Positions 34,082 to 42,448 are shown, counted from the stretch's first letter. The stretch is 64,000 bases of DNA from Myxococcales bacterium (GCA_012513515.1 JAAZCA010000019.1:123934-187933), one strand, 5' to 3'. Numbers and translations: made by a program. Notes: a model not told the origin generated them from the sequence alone.

Positions 34082-35593
34082 ATGGGCCGATTTTTGATCA
34101 ATGGGAACCTCGCGACCGAAGGGGATTTCAGAAGGCTGAGCTCCGCCTTCGAAGAGTTGTCCGGAGGCTCTTTCGAATTTCATGTCAGCTCGCATGACGA
34201 CGAGCTGGCGTACGAAGAGATCGTCAGGCTGATCGACAGCGATGATGATGGCAAAGGCACCTATGCCGATCTTAGAAATATAAGCGCAGCCGGTTTTGGC
34301 GATTTGAATTCCATCCTGAAAAAGTATGGCCTCGATCCTTCCTTTGAAATAGCCCCCGCTTACGGCAAGGCAATATATGATGTCCCATGGGGCCTGTGGT
34401 CTTCGAAAGAATTCGCGTTGATGGTAGTCGAACGAGTTCCTGGCTATTTACAGTTTGTCGATCCGGTTCTTCAGGACGATCCCGATGTGGTTTTGGCCGC
34501 GGTCCGAAATTCTGGCACGGCCCTGAAATACGCCTCACTGAGGCTTAGAGACGATCCCTGCATTGTGAGAGCCGCGGTCGAGCAGGACGGCATGGCGCTT
34601 CAGTACGCCGGCCCAAAGTCTCGCGCGGACAGAGATATCGTTCTTATAGCGGTCAAAGAAGATTACGGGGCCTTCAAATACGCGGATCCTCTTCTCCAGA
34701 AGGACAGAGACTTCATGATCATGGGTGTGAAAAACGGGGTCTACCTCCCTGTCTTCGATGGCGCCCTTTTCGACAGGGAGATACTGGCTGAGTCGGCAGA
34801 AATCTGTATCGGGATACTTCTTCAGTCCCGCCTGGATGTTAAGGACGTCGCATATGCATGGGGCAAGATTAGAAACAAATATTCCAAAAGGCTCAGAAGG
34901 GTATTCAAGGGGAGGGTGCCTAAAAACTTCTCCGATTTTAACAAGGCGCTGAAGAGGATCTACGATATAGAATTCCTCGAAAGGTTCAGATCGATCGACA
35001 CGCTGCTCGGTGTGCTCGAGCTGAGGCTGAATCCGGGCAGGGCCGTTGGCAAGACCGCGGTGGTCATCTCTCCAAAGGTCGACGGAAACGGGGCGTTCGA
35101 TTCCTATCCGGTCGTTGATCGCCTCAGGGAGCTTGGCTTTACCGTTCTTTATTACGAGGTCGGAGATGAAGGGGCCGCAATCAGGGCGCTGAAACACGCT
35201 ACCATGAAAGGAAAGAGGAAAGCCGATGTAGTCGTCATCGAGGGGCATGGTTCGGCTTCGACGCTTTCGCTAGGTGGAGAGGACCTTGGCGCCGGCGGAA
35301 AGATGAGCGACGAGTTCAAATACATCGACAGCTCCGATGTGGAAAACGGACGGGACGAGCTTCGCCTGAAAAGGTTCATAAAGCAGGGAGGGGATCTGGT
35401 GCTAAACAGCTGTTCCAACGGCGAAGGGTTTGACAGGAATAGAGGGAATCTCGCCAACAGGCTTGCCGAGGTTCTGCCCGGCATAAGGATCCAGTCTGCG
35501 ACCGAGCCTATGAACGTAAAAGAAATATATATCGATCTGTACGGCAGGCCGATCTTTCAATGGACGGCCGGCACTCTCTATGTGAGAGGATAA
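34082..35593 (+). CDS. EF-hand/DUF4116-repeat protein with a C-terminal caspase-like peptidase domain
   Basis: Protein of 503 residues with three parts. Residues about 52-64 (DSDDDGKGTYADL) resemble an EF-hand calcium loop. Residues about 125-225 hold tandem DUF4116 units (DPDVVLAAVRNSGTALKYAS, then DPCIVRAAVEQDGMALQYAG, then DRDIVLIAVKEDYGAFKYAD), a repeat known from Legionella- and amoeba-associated bacteria. The C-terminal ~180 residues look like a clan CD cysteine peptidase: VVVIEGHGS (His389) and LVLNSCSNGEG (Cys444) match the His and Cys strands of caspases/clostripains. There is no signal peptide. ATG 34082 lacks a strong ribosome site. Possible roles are a delivered effector or a regulated-death protease; both are inference. 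Confidence 0.65.
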   Translation: MGRFLINGNLATEGDFRRLSSAFEELSGGSFEFHVSSHDDELAYEEIVRLIDSDDDGKGTYADLRNISAAGFGDLNSILKKYGLDPSFEIAPAYGKAIYDVPWGLWSSKEFALMVVERVPGYLQFVDPVLQDDPDVVLAAVRNSGTALKYASLRLRDDPCIVRAAVEQDGMALQYAGPKSRADRDIVLIAVKEDYGAFKYADPLLQKDRDFMIMGVKNGVYLPVFDGALFDREILAESAEICIGILLQSRLDVKDVAYAWGKIRNKYSKRLRRVFKGRVPKNFSDFNKALKRIYDIEFLERFRSIDTLLGVLELRLNPGRAVGKTAVVISPKVDGNGAFDSYPVVDRLRELGFTVLYYEVGDEGAAIRALKHATMKGKRKADVVVIEGHGSASTLSLGGEDLGAGGKMSDEFKYIDSSDVENGRDELRLKRFIKQGGDLVLNSCSNGEGFDRNRGNLANRLAEVLPGIRIQSATEPMNVKEIYIDLYGRPIFQWTAGTLYVRG

Positions 35594-35607
35594 ATTCCGG
35601 AATTCCG

Positions 35608-35626
35608 GGGACGCGAGACTTAATTA
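35608..35626 (+). repeat. Direct repeat, left copy, flanking the nucleotidyltransferase gene
   Basis: GGGACGCGAGACTTAATTA, preceded by AATTCC. The identical 19-mer recurs at 36780-36798 just after the gene. The AATTCC..GGGACR...ACTTAATTA form resembles the end sequences of REP-type elements mobilised by RAYT transposases in other bacteria (from memory). Confidence 0.8.
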
Positions 35627-35690
35627 CTGCCCTTAGGCCCCCGGTCGTTATGACCATTCCCAAAAAACTCGGCCAAAACGAACCTTGCTA

Positions 35691-35733
35691 GTTATACGTT
35701 GACCCGTACATATATCCCATGGTAACGTATAAC
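35691..35733. promoter_or_regulatory. Inverted repeat abutting the nucleotidyltransferase start (candidate operator)
   Basis: GTTATACGTT at 35691-35700 is perfectly inverted as AACGTATAAC at 35724-35733, with the ATG at 35735. No ribosome site is visible before that ATG because the right arm occupies its place. A protein bound here would block transcription or translation start. Confidence 0.55.
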
Positions 35734-35734
35734 C

Positions 35735-36763
35735 ATGGAAATCGATCTCGCGTCAAAAACGCTCTTCGCCGAATTCTATGAGGCTGCCCGTTCACGCGCC
35801 GCTATAGATGCGCAGCTTGCCGATGCAAAGACCTATGTCAGGAAGACCGTCAAGGGAAAGGTATACTGGTATGAGCAGCGCTATGAGGGCGGTCAGGCGC
35901 GGCAGACGTATTTCGGTCCATCGAATGACAAGAATGACAAAGTGATCGAGCTGCAGCGCCAAGCGATGCGCGCCGATAAAGCGACTTTAAAAAAACTACA
36001 GGGCATAGAGGCTCGGCAGGCTGCTATGCTCCGGAAAAGCGGTTTGCCGGTACTCGATCGCCGTATGGCACTCCTACTTGGTCGTTTTTCTGAGGTTGGG
36101 TTGATTCATCGGCGTGGTGTTTTGGTGGGAACGCTTGCCTATTCTGCCTACTCAGGGATGTTGGGATATGTCTTCGAGCGTACAACATTGATGACGCAGG
36201 ATATCGATATCGCCCGCGATGATCGAATTGAGATAGTGAGCGAAATCGTCGATCTTAAAACGCTCTTTGCCGAGCGCGGAATGGATTGTCGGGAGGTGCC
36301 ACCGCTTTCGAAGAAATCACTCCCTTCATCGTACATTACGTCGGATGGCATTCGAATCGACTTTCTCGTTCCGCTGCGCGGGAAAAGAAGGGAAGTTGTA
36401 CACATGCCGCACGTAGCCGGCGCTGGTGCCACTGCCCTCCGTTTTCTCGATTTTTTGATCGAGGATCCTGTAGATGCGGTGTTGGTGGCTCCGACGGGTG
36501 GGGTCATGGTTACGGTTCCCCGTCCGGAGCGCTTTGCAATTCATAAACTCATCGTCGCGGCGTATCGCAGTGTAACGGAAACCGGAAAGAGGGAGAAGGA
36601 CCTTGACCAGGCGAGTCAGTTAATATCGATCCTTGCCGAAGAACGGGGAAGGGAATTGAAGGCCGCATTGAGAACCGCAGTGAAAGCTGGGAGAAAATGG
36701 GAAAGGGCGGTACGTGCTTCTTTGGATCTTCTGCCTGAAGCTGTGCGGGGTTTTATGAAATAG
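35735..36763 (+). CDS. GSU2403-type nucleotidyltransferase-fold protein (NTP_transf_8)
   Basis: Protein of 342 residues of the GSU2403 family. The N-terminus (KTYVRKTVKGKVYWYEQRYEGGQARQTYFGP) and DRRMALLLGRFSEVGLIHRRGVLVGTLAYSAYSGMLGY are family-typical. The nucleotidyltransferase-like acidic cluster is LMTQDIDIARDD, with IRIDFLVPLR further on. RPERFAIHKLIVAAYR and the helical C-terminus complete it. Such proteins are seen as single-gene or paired toxin-antitoxin-like units; the activity is unproven. The gene sits alone between 19-bp direct repeats (35608 and 36780) and begins immediately after an inverted repeat, which suggests a mobile, self-regulated cassette. Confidence 0.8.
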   Translation: MEIDLASKTLFAEFYEAARSRAAIDAQLADAKTYVRKTVKGKVYWYEQRYEGGQARQTYFGPSNDKNDKVIELQRQAMRADKATLKKLQGIEARQAAMLRKSGLPVLDRRMALLLGRFSEVGLIHRRGVLVGTLAYSAYSGMLGYVFERTTLMTQDIDIARDDRIEIVSEIVDLKTLFAERGMDCREVPPLSKKSLPSSYITSDGIRIDFLVPLRGKRREVVHMPHVAGAGATALRFLDFLIEDPVDAVLVAPTGGVMVTVPRPERFAIHKLIVAAYRSVTETGKREKDLDQASQLISILAEERGRELKAALRTAVKAGRKWERAVRASLDLLPEAVRGFMK

Positions 36764-36779
36764 GTTCATTTTAATTCCT

Positions 36780-36798
36780 GGGACGCGAGACTTAATTA
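36780..36798 (+). repeat. Direct repeat, right copy, flanking the nucleotidyltransferase gene
   Basis: Second copy of GGGACGCGAGACTTAATTA in the same orientation, again preceded by AATTCC. Together with 35608-35626 it brackets a cassette of about 1.19 kb. Confidence 0.8.
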
Positions 36799-37091
36799 TT
36801 TTGGTGGTGCGCTCGAAAATGGCACTCGAAAGTTTTTGATAGAGTCGATGCCTTGAATAAAATCGATTATTTATGAATGATAACAATAACATGAGTCACT
36901 TTTCGGTGTTGGAGGAGAGACGAGTATTTTGGAGTATTTTGGAGTCGAGGGGGACAAAAAGGGGACTTTTTTTGTCACCGATTGATAGCTTGATAGTTTG
37001 TCAAAAATTTTGGAGCATTGATATTCATGAGGATGACCTTGGGTGACGCAAACCTTTGGTATGACGTGCCAATAACTATTTGGAGGTTCGT
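36799..37091. other. Gene-free gap with a short hairpin
   Basis: No gene seen. GACAAAAA (36953-36960) is inverted as TTTTTGTC (36969-36976) around GGGGAC, and GAGTATTTTG is repeated in tandem just upstream (about 36922-36941). The GGGGAC core recalls the REP-like repeats next door. The rest is AT-rich and may hold the promoter of the next gene. Confidence 0.5.
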
Positions 37092-37514
37092 GTGGCGATT
37101 CATATTCAGTTCTATGGCGTAATTGTCCCTATAGATACGATAAATCGATGCAGCGCTATTGGTGGATTTGCCGGATATCTTGAAACGCAAAAGCTGTCTT
37201 TGGGCAAGAGCGTTTTGTATGACGAATATCTCTGCAGCATTGGCACAATGGGGCCTCTAGATAATGAGAAGCTCTTTGATTTCTGGATTGCACAAGGTCT
37301 TGAACCTTTCAAATCCGTTGATGGACAAGAATCTTGGAATGACTTTTGTATCGTAGATGTTTTTTCTGGCCCGACTCTGCCTTGTGATTGGATTGAATTT
37401 GAACAAAGAACCGATGAAGACGGCAAAGGTCTGCTGAGCCTGGTCAGAATGAAAGGAAAGCCGAAAGGAAAAATAGTCAGTTGCTTTGATCACCTTAATA
37501 AAACTGATTCATAG
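37092..37514 (+). CDS. Hypothetical protein
   Basis: Small soluble protein of 140 residues with no recognised family. It begins MAIHIQFYGVIVPIDTINRC and contains LCSIGTMGPLDNEKLFDFW and LPCDWIEFEQRTDEDGKGL. The start was chosen at GTG 37092 because GGAGG at 37082-37086 is ideally spaced; a TTG at 37080 would overlap that site. Base composition is more AT-rich than the backbone, in keeping with an accessory gene. Confidence 0.6.
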   Translation: MAIHIQFYGVIVPIDTINRCSAIGGFAGYLETQKLSLGKSVLYDEYLCSIGTMGPLDNEKLFDFWIAQGLEPFKSVDGQESWNDFCIVDVFSGPTLPCDWIEFEQRTDEDGKGLLSLVRMKGKPKGKIVSCFDHLNKTDS

Positions 37515-37636
37515 CTCTGATGCGAAGTTCCCTAAGAACAAGAAGTCTCAAAAAGTTGGGATCTCTTGAAGTCGGAGGGGATAAAAAGAGAGCAGATATT
37601 GTTCAATATAGAGGCAGTCAATAAAAGGAGGCGTCA

Positions 37637-37909
37637 GTGGCGCGTGGAGGTTACAGGAAAGGGGCTGGCCGTAAGAAGGGGGTTTCTAACCTTCTGACGT
37701 CGGAGCTTCGTAAGAAGATAAAGGCAAAGGAGATCATCGCGTTTCTTCAGGACCTGGCGCTTGGCAAGATAGAAGGGGCTTCCTTATCGGAACGCAAGGA
37801 GGCCGCGGTTGCCCTGCTCAAGAAGGTCATGCCGGATATGGGACATGTGAAAACAGAGATCGATACGACAGAATTTAAGCCGCTAAATATATCCGGCAAG
37901 TGGGATTGA
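37637..37909 (+). CDS. Small basic protein with phage terminase-like N-terminus
   Basis: Protein of 90 residues starting MARGGYRKGAGRKKGVSN, a basic glycine-rich opening found in many phage small-terminase-like and related DNA-binding proteins. The rest is helical (KKIKAKEIIAFLQDLALGKI, ERKEAAVALLKKVMPDMG). GTG 37637 has AAAGGAGG upstream. No large terminase or other phage gene is nearby, so it is probably an orphan remnant of a mobile element. Confidence 0.6.
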   Translation: MARGGYRKGAGRKKGVSNLLTSELRKKIKAKEIIAFLQDLALGKIEGASLSERKEAAVALLKKVMPDMGHVKTEIDTTEFKPLNISGKWD

Positions 37910-38068
37910 AAATGATTTCAGAGCTATCAATGCCCCTAGTTTCCCGAGGGGATGAGGTCGGCTTGGGGAAATAAAGCTCTAATTGTCGTCGGGTGGATGT
38001 ATAATTTTTAACTTCGCGACCCTTCCTGACACTACTCCATGATAAAGCCCAGCGCATGGAGGTGGACT

Positions 38069-38401
38069 ATGGGTTCTAATAACAATGTTATTCAGTTTGA
38101 AAATTATTTTAGGCCTTCGGCCGCATATCGCAGGGTTCTGCTGGAATTTATGGATAAGGTGGCTGAATCAAGCGAAGATTTTTTCCAGATATCCCTGAAT
38201 CTCGCTATAAATGGCAAATGGAGAGAGTGGAATGAATCCATGCCGATTGGATCCACTTTGAACTTTTCTGAAGATATGCTTTTAGATACCGGAGACGAAT
38301 TTGTAACACATGCAATGGTTCTCAGCATTGAGCTTGGAGATCTGGCTGAAAAAATACGCTCTGGTTTGGCTTCTGGGGAAAGGTTTTTTCGACGTGATTA
38401 A
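38069..38401 (+). CDS. Hypothetical protein
   Basis: Protein of 110 residues, no family recognised. It starts MGSNNNVIQFENYFRPSAAY and is mostly helical, with an acidic middle (NFSEDMLLDTGDEFV) and MVLSIELGDLAEKIRSGLAS near the end. GGAGGTGG lies six bases before ATG 38069, which decides the start over an upstream in-frame ATG at 38039. Confidence 0.6.
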   Translation: MGSNNNVIQFENYFRPSAAYRRVLLEFMDKVAESSEDFFQISLNLAINGKWREWNESMPIGSTLNFSEDMLLDTGDEFVTHAMVLSIELGDLAEKIRSGLASGERFFRRD

Positions 38402-38518
38402 ATTTTTATACTTTAAGTACAGGCTGGTAAGGTTTGTTTGAGGTAGCGAATTGACAGTGGATTGGTATTGTGAAACTTTATCGGAAACTGTCATCTTTGG
38501 CGGTTGTGCGGGAGATTT

Positions 38519-40003
38519 ATGTCAGAATCAAAAAGAGCGGGACTGGCGCTGTCAAAATCACGTTATCTTTGTGGGCTTCAATGTCCAAAGCTTCTTTGGT
38601 TGAGGTATAATGCCCCGGAAGAAGTACCGCCTCCCGACAAGTCCAGCCTCGACATTTTTGAACAGGGACATCTTGTTGGTGATTTTGCGAAAAAGATTTT
38701 TCCAGATGGAGTCGAAGTTGATCATAGCCGATCATTTGAATATGGATTAACTCAAACGGAAGATCTTCTAAAAAAGAGAGTTCCTATTTTTGAGGCCGCA
38801 TTTAAGGCCGAGAATTGTTATTTCAGGGCCGATATTCTCGTTCCCTCCGATCAAAACCGATGGGACATTATCGAGGTCAAAAGTTCAGGAGATTTAAAGG
38901 ATGTAAATAATTTAGACGTAGGTTTTCAGCTCCATGCCGCTAAAAAAGCTGGGCTCGATGTTCGCAGGTGTTATCTGGCATTAATAAATAAAAACTATGT
39001 TAGAAATGGCGATATAGAGCCGAGCAAATTGTTCAATATGATTGACCTTACCTCAAGCATAGAAGAGTTTGCCAAGGTAGCCGAAGAACAAATCCCCAAG
39101 ATGCTTGAAACTATCGCCTCGAATTGCTGCCCGGATCCGGGAATTGGAAACCACTGTAAAAAACCGTTTCGCTGCCCCATGTTTGATAAGTGCAGGTCAT
39201 TTCTTCCGGAGAGAAACGTATTTTTTCTTTATCGAGGCAAAGAGCTCCCTTTTCAGCTTGTAAATGCCGGGATTTATGAGCTGGCCAAAGTAGATGTGAG
39301 CGGCCTCACAAAACACCAAAGCATTCAAGTCGAATGCGAAAAAACAGGGCAGCCTCATATAGATGAGGGCGAAATTTATTCTTTTTTGAAAAATATTGAA
39401 TATCCTGCTTTCTACATGGACTTTGAAACATGGATGTCGGCTATACCTATGTTTGATGGAGGCAGTCCCTATGAGATAATACCGTTCCAGTTTTCCGTGC
39501 ACGAGATCGCGAAAGAAGGCTCTGAGCCTAAGCATACTTCCTTTTTGTATGACGGCGTCGATGACCCAAGGCCAGCTTTTATGAGAGCTCTTATGAAATG
39601 CATAGGTCCGAAGGGGTCAATAGTGTCGTACAATGCATCTTTTGAAAGAAATATATTGCAGAAATCTTCTGAGATATATCCGGAATTCGCCGAATGGTTT
39701 AAGTCGCTTAAAAATCGTTTTGTTGATCCGTTGCTTATGTTCAGGTCCTTTGCATATTATCATCCGCAGCAGAACGGGAGCTGCTCTATTAAAAAGGTTT
39801 TGCCAGTTATTACCGGGCAATCCTACGACAGTATGAGCATCGGTCAAGGCATGGATGCAAGTCGGGAATATTTTCGCGTTACATTCACAGAGGATAATTC
39901 AGATAAGGAAAAAATTCGTAAAGCTCTGGAGGAATATTGCTGCCTCGACACAATGGCCATGGTGGATATTGTGGGAAAATTGAGGGAGATGTGTATCGAA
40001 TAG
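38519..40003 (+). CDS. DUF2779 protein: RecB-like nuclease region plus RNase H-fold exonuclease-like domain
   Basis: Protein of 494 residues. The N-terminal half starts LSKSRYLCGLQCPKLLWLRY, the DUF2779 opening, with Cys residues that in RecB/Cas4-like nucleases join an iron-sulfur cluster. FRADILVPSDQNRWDIIEVKSSGDL supplies the D...ExK PD-(D/E)XK site near residue 110, and the later cysteines (CCPDPGIGNHC, FRCPMFDKC) complete the set. The C-terminal half has YMDFETW, VSYNASFERN, DPLLM and YCCLDTMAMVD, a DEDD exonuclease pattern. The family is often found near mobile and defence genes. GGGAGATTT before ATG 38519 fixes the start. It is followed 27 bases later by a GIY-YIG gene, probably one operon. 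Confidence 0.75.
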   Translation: MSESKRAGLALSKSRYLCGLQCPKLLWLRYNAPEEVPPPDKSSLDIFEQGHLVGDFAKKIFPDGVEVDHSRSFEYGLTQTEDLLKKRVPIFEAAFKAENCYFRADILVPSDQNRWDIIEVKSSGDLKDVNNLDVGFQLHAAKKAGLDVRRCYLALINKNYVRNGDIEPSKLFNMIDLTSSIEEFAKVAEEQIPKMLETIASNCCPDPGIGNHCKKPFRCPMFDKCRSFLPERNVFFLYRGKELPFQLVNAGIYELAKVDVSGLTKHQSIQVECEKTGQPHIDEGEIYSFLKNIEYPAFYMDFETWMSAIPMFDGGSPYEIIPFQFSVHEIAKEGSEPKHTSFLYDGVDDPRPAFMRALMKCIGPKGSIVSYNASFERNILQKSSEIYPEFAEWFKSLKNRFVDPLLMFRSFAYYHPQQNGSCSIKKVLPVITGQSYDSMSIGQGMDASREYFRVTFTEDNSDKEKIRKALEEYCCLDTMAMVDIVGKLREMCIE

Positions 40004-40030
40004 GTTTTCCAACCACGAAAGGTAAAAGCC

Positions 40031-40882
40031 ATGAAGGTTATGCAGAGAAGTTTTTGGAATGGGAAACTCGACTGTGAAAAGCTGGGTGGGTTTGTCTATG
40101 CTTTAATTGATCCTCGCACTAATAATGTATTTTATGTTGGGCTTGGAGGAGGGATAGAAGCGCAGGGAAATCAGCGCCCAGAAAATCATTTGGTAGCAAC
40201 CCTCACTAAAATAAGTACCAATGAGCTTTTGTCAGATAAAGAAAAAATTATAAGAGATATTTGGAATGATGGTCTTGAAGTTAAACTTGCGGTAGTTAGA
40301 AGGAATTTAACGCGCAAAGAAGCAATTCATGTCGAAGCCGCATTGATCGATATATTTCAAAAAGTTCAAGAGGGACCCATTCTGACAAATATGCAAAGTG
40401 GTCATGGCAAAAAAGAACATTCCATAATAACAGAAGATAACTTAGTCGAACTTGTCGCTGAGCCCGTCAATCCATCTGTTAGTATTGAAAATGTTTGGCT
40501 TTTTAATATACGAAGCGAGATGGATAAGGGGCGTACCGCATATGAATCTACGCTTGGTAATTGGGTAATCGCTGACAGGGAATGCGGAGTCGGATATGCT
40601 GTTGGTCTAAAAAACGGAATTTCAAGGACTGTAATTAAAATTGAAAGTTGGCAAACAATGTTTGAGAATAAGAATGGCAAAAAAATCCTCAAGAAAAAAA
40701 TAACCGGCATTGAGATAAATAAAAATGAAATAGGTCTAGAATTGCTTGAAAAAGATTACTCTGCAATCATCAATGGAAATGGTTTTTGGTTAAGGGGTAG
40801 GCCTTTGAGGGTAAACTTTTATGAGCGCAAAGCGCTTGTTACATACGGCCAAAAAAATGGTAAACCAGTAAATCTGTGTTAA
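40031..40882 (+). CDS. GIY-YIG domain protein (COG3680/LEM-3-like)
   Basis: Protein of 283 residues with an N-terminal GIY-YIG nuclease-like domain: GGFVYALIDPRTNNVFYVGLGGGI contains the two strands of the motif, followed by the conserved helix with Arg and Glu (NLTRKEAIHVEAALIDIF). The C-terminal half (about 150-283) repeats strand-rich blocks around YAVGLKNGISRTVIKIESW and is unrecognised. Base composition is AT-rich. AAAGG lies upstream of ATG 40031. Pairing with the DUF2779 gene suggests a nucleic-acid-processing accessory module. Confidence 0.75.
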   Translation: MKVMQRSFWNGKLDCEKLGGFVYALIDPRTNNVFYVGLGGGIEAQGNQRPENHLVATLTKISTNELLSDKEKIIRDIWNDGLEVKLAVVRRNLTRKEAIHVEAALIDIFQKVQEGPILTNMQSGHGKKEHSIITEDNLVELVAEPVNPSVSIENVWLFNIRSEMDKGRTAYESTLGNWVIADRECGVGYAVGLKNGISRTVIKIESWQTMFENKNGKKILKKKITGIEINKNEIGLELLEKDYSAIINGNGFWLRGRPLRVNFYERKALVTYGQKNGKPVNLC

Positions 40883-40883
40883 A

Positions 40884-40919
40884 AAAACGCCGGGTTTGTA
40901 ATCCAAACCCGGCGTTTTT
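40884..40919 (+). terminator. Strong rho-independent terminator
   Basis: AAAACGCCGGGTTT and AAACCCGGCGTTTT pair perfectly around GTAATCC, followed by a T-run. It ends the DUF2779/GIY-YIG unit. Confidence 0.92.
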
Positions 40920-40942
40920 ATTTCGATTAATTTTAGTAATTT

Positions 40943-41270
40943 GTACAAATCAAGATCTGATAAAACAGGTCTGAAAATTAGTTGCAATAACGCCTTATAT
41001 TCACTTCTCATTTAATGGGTTTCCCCCGGAGGAGACGTTTGCGCGTCTACGAGACCGACCGTATTCGGAAGTCAAAAATCAGATCGCTTTCCTGATTTGG
41101 AGGCCGACAGCGGAGGACATCCAAATCAGATGAAAGGGACTGATTTTTGACGACGGATAGGGAGGCGAAGTGCGCCTGGTCGACGAAGGGGGAACCCCAT
41201 TAAAACAGAAGCCAACTCAAAGTCTTATTGTAACTCGTTTTTAGAATTGTTTGATCGAATGTTTATTTAT
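40943..41270. repeat. Structured repeat element, copy 2
   Basis: Second copy of the ~325-base element at 27973-28297, in the same orientation. The central ~170 bases differ at about seven positions by eye, while the outer 60-80 bases on each side have drifted. Stems are kept: AATGGG..TTCCCCC with GGGGGAACCCCATT replaces the GACGGG pairing of copy 1, so both arms changed together; GTCAAAAATCAG pairs perfectly with CTGATTTTTGAC. It lies between the terminator of the GIY-YIG gene and the stop of the reverse zinc-ribbon gene, again a convergent junction. Core 41020-41195. Confidence 0.78.
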
Positions 41271-41279
41271 AAAAAATCT

Positions 41280-41576
41280 TCAATCCCACAGATATAACAG
41301 CTCGCCTCGCTTCATCATTCCGCCGCAGCGGGGGCATATGCGCGTTTTATGCTCCCACTTTTCGAGGGCATCGCTTCCACACCTAGGACATGGATCCGGG
41401 TGTTCGACCGGCTTGTACCCTTTGCCGTCATTTGTTGCAATAAGCTGATCGAAGAGGTTGCCGCAGGAGGTGCACCTCATCGGCTTTGTTGCATATTCAA
41501 ATCCGCTATCCGAGCCGCTCGGTGCCTCGATCTCACACTTGCATTTAGTACATATGAATCTGTAGCACTGTCCCAT
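41280..41576 (-). CDS. Zinc-ribbon protein
   Basis: Protein of 98 residues with four CxxC knuckles: FICTKCKCE, MRCTSCGN, DPCPRCGSD and RICPRCGG, enough for two zinc ribbons. The start was placed at ATG 41576 because AAAGGA lies upstream and the residues before it (in a longer frame to 41702) are antisense to nothing but lack the family look. Probable nucleic-acid or protein-binding adaptor. Last gene of a reverse operon. Confidence 0.75.
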   Translation of the reverse strand: MGQCYRFICTKCKCEIEAPSGSDSGFEYATKPMRCTSCGNLFDQLIATNDGKGYKPVEHPDPCPRCGSDALEKWEHKTRICPRCGGMMKRGELLYLWD

Positions 41577-41595
41577 AAGCTTTCCTTTATTCTGA

Positions 41596-42435
41596 TCAGT
41601 CATACCGAGATGTGCAACTAAGTCCATCTCTGGTGCATTCCAGATCGAGGTCATGTGAGCCGTAATTACTTTCCAGTGCGCCCGTGCAAACCATCCCGTC
41701 ATCCATAACGAAGTGTATGGGCGTTTTATAATTGATAAAATTTCGGTATGGCGCCCTGACTATCTCTTCGCCACTTGCATCTACGAAGAGCCACTCCGAC
41801 TCTTCTGTTGTGAAGATGTCATTTCCCGTCTTATAGGCTTCGGTTATATACAGAGTGACTATGCTCGTCCTAAGTGGATTTGGGAGACCATTGTGGATAT
41901 TGCCGCAATACTCATCATGGTACTCTGAGTTCATGTATGACTGACCATAGTAGTTTTCCAGGTTTGCAAATGCCGTATCCTGATAGCTAACAGCTGTGAA
42001 TGGATCGGAGCCTACTAGCAGCTCATCGAGATTTGATATCCCGTCTCCATCATCGTCAGGATAGAAGATGTCTTCTTCGTTGAAGGTGGCATCTATGTAG
42101 CATCCGCTGCAGACATCCACAGAAACTGACGCGCTAAGAACTTTCACCCAGCTGTCGTAGTCGTATGTCTTTCCCTCCAGATAGACGCCGATAGTGTGCA
42201 TGCCAACGGGAACTCCGTAAATCTCTCCGTAGATTTCTCCAGAATAGAAATCCTGTGAGAGGTCATGCCTGTATGGATCTCCGTCGATGGTGGCATAGGC
42301 CTGGGAATAGCTAAGCCCCAGCGCCTTGTCTGGAAGCTTTAAGGCAAAGGGGCGCCTCGGGGCGGATATATCATCTCCGTATTGTCCGCCGCAGCTTGCG
42401 AGAAGCATAAGTATGATAAGTATGTTTTTTTTCAT
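41596..42435 (-). CDS. Lipoprotein with a calcium-binding-like DxDGDG loop
   Basis: Lipoprotein of 279 residues. Signal peptide MKKNILIILMLLASCGGQ with lipobox LLASC. A thrombospondin type-3/EF-like loop reads DDDGDGISNLDELLVGSDPF near residue 125, typical of exported calcium-stabilised proteins. The C-terminal half has no recognised fold. GGGAG before ATG 42435 fixes the start. It is 14 bases after the LPP20-like gene and 20 bases before the zinc-ribbon gene in one operon. Confidence 0.72.
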   Translation of the reverse strand: MKKNILIILMLLASCGGQYGDDISAPRRPFALKLPDKALGLSYSQAYATIDGDPYRHDLSQDFYSGEIYGEIYGVPVGMHTIGVYLEGKTYDYDSWVKVLSASVSVDVCSGCYIDATFNEEDIFYPDDDGDGISNLDELLVGSDPFTAVSYQDTAFANLENYYGQSYMNSEYHDEYCGNIHNGLPNPLRTSIVTLYITEAYKTGNDIFTTEESEWLFVDASGEEIVRAPYRNFINYKTPIHFVMDDGMVCTGALESNYGSHDLDLECTRDGLSCTSRYD

Positions 42436-42448
42436 AAAAAACTCCCGC

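Noticed and set aside
34450-34720. Repeat array that might suggest CRISPR
   Set aside because: The periodicity is protein-level (DUF4116 units in a coding frame) with diverged DNA and no spacers.
34535-35248. Reverse-strand open frame of 237 residues
   Set aside because: Antisense to the DUF4116/caspase-like gene; no recognisable protein.
37637-37909. Prophage
   Set aside because: Only one terminase-like small protein; no capsid, portal, integrase or lysis genes nearby.
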